DNA of 64,000 bases from Undaria pinnatifida (lineage: Eukaryota > Sar > Phaeophyceae > Laminariales > Alariaceae): the NCBI GenBank assembly GCA_012845835.1, contig JABAKD010000005.1:9504823-9568822 (forward strand). The letters run 5' to 3'. A program made the position numbers and the translations under genes. Under the pieces are notes generated by a model. It was not told the DNA's origin and ran no database searches. It was given only the letters and a program-made list of their open reading frames with translations. Shown here one piece after another: positions 57,880 through 64,000 of the stretch. How positions within the stretch are numbered: the stretch's first letter is position 1; every line of letters begins with the position of its first letter.

Positions 57880-58170
57880 TAACATGCCTCATCGCGCAAT
57901 GCTCCCTACGCAACGCGTCACAATGCACCACAAGTGCTTTGCCGCACTCCGTAATGCGTTGCAGTGGCTCGCAATGTAACGCAACGCGCCACCACATGAT
58001 TTCACAACGCACCGCAATGCCCCGCAATACCCCGCAATGCTCCCTCCGCACGACAAACAAGACCATCTGCAATGCACTCGCCGCAAACAAGCGCAAACTA
58101 ACGCATGAACCAGCACCACACACCACACCACACCACACCACGCCACGCCACGCCACGGCACGCCATATCA
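57880..58170. repeat. GCAATGC and CCACA simple repeats
   Basis: Degenerate CGCAATGCNCC repeats ending in an ACCACACC/ACGCCACGCC run. Confidence 0.7.
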
Positions 58171-58839
58171 AACGCGAGGGCCACCCACAACGAAAAAAAC
58201 AAAAAACACCAAAGCCAGATGGACCCCCGTCAGGGTTGAATCAGCCCTATCGGCGAAGCATGAAAAACCGCCCCGATTTGATACGGACCACCACATGCCA
58301 CCGCCACTGTAAAACTACATAGCATGGGAAGCCCCATCCCCCGCTATTCTCCCTCCACCCCCTCGTTCTCCCTCCTTGTGCCGTGGTTGGCAAAGCGTTG
58401 CGCTTTCCTTCCTTATTTCCTGCCGTCCTTGCTTTGCTACCCGCCTTTCTCGATTCCGCCCTGCCTTCTTTTCTCCCTCCCTTCTTCTTTCCTTCCTTCC
58501 TTGCTCCCTTCCCTTCCTCTCTCCTCCCATCCACCCTCCCTCCTTCTGTCTGACCCCCCCCCCACCCGTTCCTCCCTCCCTCTGTCCCCCCTTTCCTTCG
58601 TCCCTGCCTCCAATCCTTAGCTCTCCGCAAGCACCCCAAACGTCTTGCCCATAAAACAAGAATACCGAAGTATAACCACCGGCGCCTGGGTATCTGTTTA
58701 GCCTACACAGCTTCCTCCCTTCAAGCAAAAGCGTGGTGAAGCAAAACTCTAGACTTTCTCTTGGAAGACACCAGTCACCGTCTTGTGAGTGCGACGGTAC
58801 GAGAAAAAGGAGGCATGCATGCAGACAGGCGGCCAGCGG

Positions 58840-59010
58840 AGGGGAGGGGAGGAGGGGGGAGGGAGGGAGCGGCGTTTGAAGGGAGGGGAGGAGAGGTGCG
58901 GCACGGGGGTGGGCGGGGATTTTGAGGGGAGGGGGGGGCGGAGGAGAGGTGGGAAGGGGGCGGGGTTCGAGGCGAGAGGGGAGGAAAAGGGAAGGCGTGC
59001 GCGTGGGGGG
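58840..59010. repeat. G-rich purine tract
   Basis: Long GGGAGGGGAGG runs on the plus strand with high G-quadruplex potential, directly before a 280-bp dispersed repeat. Confidence 0.85.
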
Positions 59011-59024
59011 GGTATACTCAGTTC

Positions 59025-59290
59025 GTGCATGGCCGTAGTCGTATGACCATAGACCCTCGCATCCCTACTATGCCAGGACGGAGCACGTCGAGTTTTCATC
59101 AACCAGGCAGACAGTGCATGCACCAAGCGCGAAGCGCCGCGAGGTGTTCGGCGAGTCGCATGAAGGGTGAACTGCATCCTTCCAAAAACCGCTCGTAAGA
59201 CGGACTTCGGCCCCTTGCGCCTACTTTTTTGCTTATGAATGACAGCGCCAATGAGTTACTTTCTTTTCTGGTGTGGCCATCTCATATTCA
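59025..59290 (+). repeat. 280-bp dispersed repeat, copy interrupted by a SINE
   Basis: Full body as in the other copies. Its 3' part is interrupted by the SINE at 59294 and resumes after 59610 with ATGCGATCATTCCC. Confidence 0.72.
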
Positions 59291-59293
59291 TTA

Positions 59294-59613
59294 CCGGTCG
59301 CCCCGGTGGCGTATCAGGTTATCTTCGAGCCTGGTATAGGTCAGTTTCGTGAGTTCGAGCCCCGCCGAGTGCATACTCGTATAAATTCGTTGGGACTTTT
59401 TCTTGTGGACAAATTGACTTGCGGAAAGCGCGAGAGCGTGAGTTAGCAACACTCGATGAACAATCGACGAGCAGTGGGATTGCTGGACCCTATGCGCGAT
59501 AAAAATTGAAGGCAAGAACCGGGGAGAAGGGACGACACCTGTGACCACGGCTTGTCTAGAAGCTGGAAAGTGAAAGTGTGCAAAAAAAAAAAAAAGAAGA
59601 AAAAAAAAATCAT
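59294..59613 (+). mobile_element. tRNA-derived SINE, copy 2
   Basis: A box at 59306, B box GTTCGAGCCC at 59353, tail of A with a few G at 59582-59609. It interrupts a dispersed 280-bp element; an uninterrupted version of that junction lies at 61677-61700. Confidence 0.82.
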
Positions 59614-59921
59614 ACTACGTGATGCGATCATTCCCTTTGTGCGGAGTTAGGGTTCTCCACCCCGCACAATATGATCTTAATCGATAACCATCATGGTGAC
59701 CGCCAAAAAAATCAATAAAAAACGGTACCCTGGTTGTCTAGCTCACGCAGTGATTGGCATGTTTTACAGCGTCGTTGCCAACCAACGCCAACCCCAATAT
59801 ACATACAATGTCTTACAGCGTCGGTGCCAATCGAGGCCATTATATATATATATATATATATATTTGTTTTTTGGCGGGGGGGGATCCTGGTACATCCTGG
59901 TATAGCGGGGGGGTGTACTCG

Positions 59922-60205
59922 TTTCATGCATGGCCGTAGTGGTATGACCATAGACCCTCGCACCCCCCCAATTCCGGGATGGAGCACGTCGGGTTTTCAC
60001 CGACCAGGCACACATCGCGTGCATCAAGCGCGAAGCGCCGTGAGATGTTCGGCGAGTCGCGTGAACGGTGAGCTGCATCCTAATAAGAACCACTTGTGCG
60101 GCGAATTTAGGCCCGTCGTGCGTACTTTCTTGCATATCGAATGACAGCTTCGAACCAATTCCTGTATTTTGGGATGTGGCCACTTCCAGGAGACAGCAAT
60201 CGGGA
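59922..60205 (+). repeat. 280-bp dispersed repeat, copy
   Basis: Full-length, moderately diverged; preceded by a GGGGGGGTGTACTC stretch like the other copies. Confidence 0.7.
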
Positions 60206-60693
60206 TACTAATGATATGTAACTGCCTCGTGTGCGCCTTAGTATATGCGCACTACATGATACCACCCCTCTTGCGCGGAGTTAAGGTTATCCACTCCGCA
60301 CAGCATGATCTAACACGCCTACCATCTCGGTTACCGCCTAAACTTACAAACGAGAACTAAGCAAGACGGTACCCTGGTGGTCTAGCTCGCGCAGAGGCGT
60401 CTTATACGGTGTCGTTACCAACCCACGCCAACCGCAGCAAGGGGGAGGAGGGGTGGTCTATTGTTAAGGTCAATTCCACCGCTCAAGAATGTAGCGTTAT
60501 TTTGCGGATAGTTATGTAGAGGAAGAAGAGAACGTTCGAACATGTAGGGGCGGAGGGGCGGCACCAAGACAAGGGGATCGAAGCCTATGAACGGCCGCTT
60601 CTCAAAGAGTTGATCTTGTTGGTTTGGAACAGATTTAACTTACACCTCGCGGGTTCTCCCCCTACCCCTTCCCTCCCCCTCTCTCCTTTTCTC

Positions 60694-61317
60694 TCACCTT
60701 ATACGCTGCACTTCCTCGAAGCACGCGCTTCTTGCTCCGCCTCCCCCGCGCTCTTCCTCCTCTTCCCCTCTCGCCCTCGCCCTTACCCCCACCCCCACCT
60801 CCTCATCGCTAAGTTGCGGCCGTCGGGGCATCAAGTCCGCGTCAAGATCTGCTCTCACGTAGCCCGTCGGTGATGCAGGAGACCCACTGTAGCGTCGACT
60901 ACCGCCACCACCACCACTATAACCACCACCACCATACCCACTACAACCGCCACCATAACTTCCACCGCCCCCACCACCACCGCTACCACCATCACCACCC
61001 CCAAAACCCCCACCACCACCACGACAATTACCACCGCCACCGCCACCGCCACCACCACCACCACCACTGTAACCACCACCACCACTGCAACCACCACCAC
61101 GATCACGACCACAACCACCATCACCATCACCATCACCAACGTCGACCGCTCCGGCCCCTTGCGGGGAGTTGAACGGCATGGTAGGCATGTCCCCCGCGGG
61201 GGGTGACACGGGCGGCGTCATCACCGGCGCGACCCCCACGCTTTGCCATGGAATATTGAACCTGTAATCCCGCTGCACCTCGTCTGCACAGTTCGCCAAT
61301 TGCTCGACATCGAGACT
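60694..61317 (-). CDS. Kinase gene, Gly-rich tail exon
   Basis: Starts after a poly-C acceptor (CCCCCAG) and encodes a kinase-tail segment, a Pro-rich stretch with SPPAGDMPTMPF, about 80 residues of Gly-rich GGGX repeats, then an acidic/basic end (EEEEERGGGG, EEVQRIR). The frame closes at TGA at 60694. The same place reads ATAAG/GTGAGAG, a strong donor, so the exon may instead end at 60698 and splice to further exons I could not find. Confidence 0.65.
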   Translation of the reverse strand, partial: SLDVEQLANCADEVQRDYRFNIPWQSVGVAPVMTPPVSPPAGDMPTMPFNSPQGAGAVDVGDGDGDGGCGRDRGGGCSGGGGYSGGGGGGGGGGGGNCRGGGGGFGGGDGGSGGGGGGGSYGGGCSGYGGGGYSGGGGGSRRYSGSPASPTGYVRADLDADLMPRRPQLSDEEVGVGVRARARGEEEEERGGGGARSACFEEVQRIR

Positions 61318-63091
61318 CTGGGGGGGGGGGGGAAGAGGAGGGGGGGCAGGTACTCAGTTTGTGCATGGCCGTAGTCGTATGACCATAGACCCTCGCATCC
61401 CTACTATACCGGGACGGAGCACGTCGGGTTTTCACCAACCAGGCCGATATTGCTTGCACCAAGCGCGAAGCGCCGTGAAGAGTTCGGCGAGTCGCATGAA
61501 GGGTAAACTGCGTCCTTCCAAGAACCGCTCGTAAGACGGACTTCGGCACCTTGTGCCTACTTTCTAGCTTGTGGAATGACAGCGCCAATGAGTTATGCTT
61601 TGTTTTCTGTTGTGGCCACTCCAGAGACAGCACTGGGTGTTACTACTTGTAAGTAACTGCCTCGTGGGTGCCTTACCATATTCATACTAAGCGATGCGAT
61701 CATCCCCCTTGGCCGGAGTTAGGGGGGGGGGGGGGGGGGGGGAAAGCAAAATTCGGCCGCGGTTCAGTGTTTAGACAGCACAGTGCGCTGCGGTGTATTG
61801 CAAAGAGCGACAATCCGGCTGGGGTGTACATGGGGTGCTACTCAGCCAGCGCTTCTCCCAAACGTACCAAAGCGTGACTCGTATTCCTAACTTGATTTGT
61901 GTGTTATTGTAGTGCACGCTCGAGCGCTACAAACATAATCCCCCCGCAGTTCCCAATAATAGGAACACCACAAGCACCACTCGTACTTGTCAACTATCTT
62001 ATTTAAAGTATACGTGATGCACGCGCTCGTTCGAGCGTTATAACATACTTGGTACCTGGTAGGCCACAAGCGTTACTTAATAGTTTTTTCGTTGTCTGCG
62101 TATGTTTCTGCAAAATTCACGGGCTCGCCCGAGCGCTATTCACGTAAGGGCGCGCACAATTCCAAACAAAATAAAAACACAACAAAACGCTACTGCTACC
62201 TTTTATCGTCTCCTGTTTCTTTGTTGTGATGGTCACGCTCGCTCGAGCGCTGTAAACACGGGAAACCACAAATCCAACCGATGCATCCAGCACAAGCTTT
62301 AGTCGTGTTATTGTGCGCTATCATGATTCCCGTGACGCACGCACCCGCTGGAGCGCTATAATCATAAAAGCATACCCTTCACGTGGCCGTACACTCAGTA
62401 TCATGCACAATCGAAGTATCACACGCAGCTTGAAAAAAAGAGGTTTACTTTCGACGAAATTTTCGATGTCACAGCTGACGTGTACTAATATTTAATTTTT
62501 TAATATGTACGTGGTAGGAAAACATAACATAAACACCCGCAGAGGTCAAGCCTCCAGTCCGCGTTGGAAACCCTTCGTACCTGAACACCATGTCGCTGGG
62601 CTTGCAGCGCCAGATGAGAAGCAGGCTGAACCTGTTCGGCGTGTCACCAGGTCACAACAGCATGTTGTGGGTTTTGGTTCGGAAAGGTGGGATGGGGGTA
62701 ATGGGTTTTTGTGATATCAGGGCGGGCGGGCGGGCGGGCGGACGGGGCGGGGGTGCGAGGGGGCGGAGGGAGAGGGGGAGGGGGGGGGACAGTCACGCCA
62801 TGGAGAAATCATTTCCCCACAATGCTACAGTATTCACCACGGTAGGTCTATAGCTTTCACCAATATCGCAAGGGCTACCATAGCGAGAGGAGGGTGTACT
62901 CATTTCATGCATAGCCGTAGATTGAGCTACCACAGCGAGGGGGGGGGGGCGAAGTAAACACCTACCATGTCAATCTTGGGTCGGATGTTGGGGTCCGGGA
63001 TGAGAAGGTGATCCACGAGATTGCTGAGGCGCTCGCTGTAGCTCGTGCGGTCCACGGGCAGGTAGTCCGCTCTCACGATCTTGTTGAACAG
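60694..63091 (-). CDS. NEK-like Ser/Thr protein kinase gene, 3' part only
   Basis: Two exons are visible, 62966-63091 and 60694-61317, joined in phase 0. The first encodes the end of a kinase C-lobe: LFNKIVRADYLPV, SERLSNLVDHLLIPDP, then NIRPKIDM with the invariant subdomain XI Arg. The spacing and the LxxKIVRxxY...LSxLVxxLLxxDPxxRP pattern resemble NEK kinases, but with 42 residues of kinase the subfamily is tentative. The second exon encodes SLDVEQLANCADEVQRDYRF and a long Gly-rich tail. The ATP-binding and catalytic-loop exons must lie to the right of the window. Confidence 0.75.
61360..61705 (+). repeat. 280-bp dispersed repeat, copy with intact 3' side
   Basis: Continues through ACTGCCTCGTGGGTGCCTTA and CATATTCATACTAAGC, giving the uninterrupted version of the site where a SINE sits at 59294. 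Confidence 0.72.
61917..62365. repeat. Five palindromic CGCTCGAGCGCT motifs spaced about 105 bp
   Basis: Motifs at about 61917, 62024, 62122, 62238 and 62345, each followed by TAYAAACA/TATAAT-like bases. Spacers are diverged but similar in length (98-116 bp). Confidence 0.7.
62415..62490 (+). repeat. MSFD-motif repeat, copy 3
   Basis: Could encode SHTQLEKKRFTFDEIFDVTA followed by DVY and a stop. Inside the kinase intron. Confidence 0.55.
62966..63091 (-). CDS. Kinase gene, subdomain X-XI exon
   Basis: 42 codons, phase 0 on both sides. The chosen acceptor is CTTTTGGGCAG, preceded by a poly-T tract; donor GTAGGT. The 1.65-kb intron downstream holds palindromic 105-bp repeats, a MSFD-motif repeat, a dispersed 280-bp repeat and poly-G runs. 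Confidence 0.8.
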
Positions 63092-63188
63092 CTGCCCAAA
63101 AGGTTCCACGGTAAAAAAAAAAAACACCGGTCAGGTGAAACCGATCACGGGTAAACGCCATATCAAACGACGTCGCTGTTACTGTTAT

Positions 63189-63491
63189 TATTACTTTTTT
63201 TCACGCTTCTACTTTCCAGCTTCCGGACAAGCCGTGGTCACAGGTGTCGTCCCTTCTTCCCCCCGGTTCTTGCCCTCAACTTTTATCGCGCATAGGGCTC
63301 AGCAATCCCACTGCACGTCGATTTTTCATCGAGTGTTGTTGCTAACTCACGCTCTCGCATTTTCCGCAAGTCAATTTGTGCACAAAAAAAAAAGTACAAA
63401 TTTAGACGAGTATGCACTGGGGAGACTCGAGCTCACGAAACTCCCCTATACCACGCTCGAGGATAACCTGACACGCCACCGGGGCGACCGG
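63189..63491 (-). mobile_element. tRNA-derived SINE, copy 4
   Basis: Reverse-oriented copy ending at the shared 5' boundary CCGGTCGCCCCGG, with an A-rich tail followed by TAA repeats. It lies just upstream of the kinase exon at 62966-63091 on the coding strand. Confidence 0.78.
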
Positions 63492-64000
63492 CTCGTACTA
63501 CACGTCGAGTCGGAAACGTCCCGGTCAGACCCAAAGATGTCGAACTCCGCAAATTACCACATGCAACGGCCTGCAATACCTGCCTAACTTACATCATGTC
63601 ACCGACTTGACTGATAGAATTGTCGGTCAACTCGCAGGCCTACCCCCGACCGTAAGTGCGATGTAGTGAACGATATGCGTTGCCCTGCTGTTCCTCAGTG
63701 TACTGTTAGTTCCCGGTGCCAGACGAATGAACGTGTAAAAGATTAAAACAGCCGATTTCACGGAATAAAGCGTGACCAACTGATGCACGCCCACGCAATG
63801 CCCATCCCTGCGCCTCTCAAACAGCCAGTGCGGCAGGCAGGCAGGAGCTTCGTGAGACTTAGCATAGAAGGTGAATGGGGGGGGGGGGGGTGCATGCAGC
63901 AGAGCAGTACTCGAAGGGCTCCCGTCAATACTATAAGAGGAATGTACCATACAGTAAGACTTAAGCAGACAGTAATACCCCAGGCATAGAATACTGTACA

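Larger units (their letters stand above)
48194..60693. other. Intergenic region between FKBP and kinase genes
   Basis: 12.5 kb with no gene I can support. Contents from left to right: unremarkable sequence (48.2-49.6 kb), VQVP-type repeats (49.7-50.8), unremarkable sequence (50.9-52.0), GC-rich segment (52.0-53.3), dispersed repeat and TRIM fragment (53.3-54.1), CAGTGG element (54.8-55.0), minisatellites (55.2-55.6), GGGTC foldback (56.3-56.7), minisatellites (57.4-58.2), G-rich tract and dispersed repeats with a SINE (58.8-60.2). Confidence 0.6.

Noticed and set aside
58315..59177. Several overlapping Arg/Gly and Pro/Ser-rich frames
   Set aside because: They come from G-rich tracts and the 280-bp dispersed repeat on opposite strands, with no splice support.
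60855..61172. Poly-Val and poly-His frames opposite the kinase tail exon
   Set aside because: They are shadows of the Gly-rich coding repeat in 60694-61317.

Overview
This is a nuclear window from a eukaryote with large, repeat-filled introns. It best fits a photosynthetic stramenopile, most likely a brown alga. The evidence is a nuclear FKBP gene whose first exon encodes a bipartite plastid presequence with the heterokont-type Ala-Arg-Ala/Phe cleavage motif, an EF-hand/HELP/WD40 (EML-type) gene, introns averaging about 2-2.6 kb, and abundant trinucleotide repeats and poly-G/C tracts. The species is inferred only; no marker gene in the window settles it.

Layout. (1) 1-35.6 kb, minus strand: one very large gene for an EML-like protein. 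I recovered 14 exons whose phases agree at every junction, about 2.18 kb of coding sequence in 35 kb. It runs off the left edge, and its 5' end (near 35.6 kb) is not certain. The order is acidic N-terminal segment, two EF-hands, linker, HELP domain, then WD40 repeats. (2) 36,293-48,193, plus strand: a complete eight-exon gene for a 251-residue plastid-targeted FklB/Mip-type FKBP peptidyl-prolyl isomerase, divergent from gene 1. (3) 48.2-60.7 kb: about 12.5 kb of intergenic DNA made mostly of tandem repeats and short mobile elements. (4) 60.7-63.1 kb, minus strand: the last exons of a NEK-like protein kinase gene with a Gly-rich tail; its 5' part lies beyond the right edge. One coding-looking terminal exon of unknown origin (18.4-18.8 kb, minus) sits inside an intron of gene 1 and cannot splice to it in phase.

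The introns and spacer hold several non-autonomous element families that can be defined from copies inside the window: a tRNA-derived SINE (4 copies), a TRIM-like mini-LTR element with primer-binding site and polypurine tract (1 complete, 3 partial), at least four TIR element families (one about 103-105 bp and nested in other repeats), foldback elements built of GGGTC repeats, a roughly 280-bp dispersed repeat (5 copies), an 85-bp satellite with a trimeric higher-order period of 256 bp, and many micro- and minisatellites.

The most unusual feature is that pieces of real exons, each with its splice site, are repeated as decayed copies in the neighbouring introns. This is seen for at least four exons of the EML gene and two of the FKBP gene. 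Two introns, one in each gene, appear to use GC-AG rather than GT-AG boundaries.
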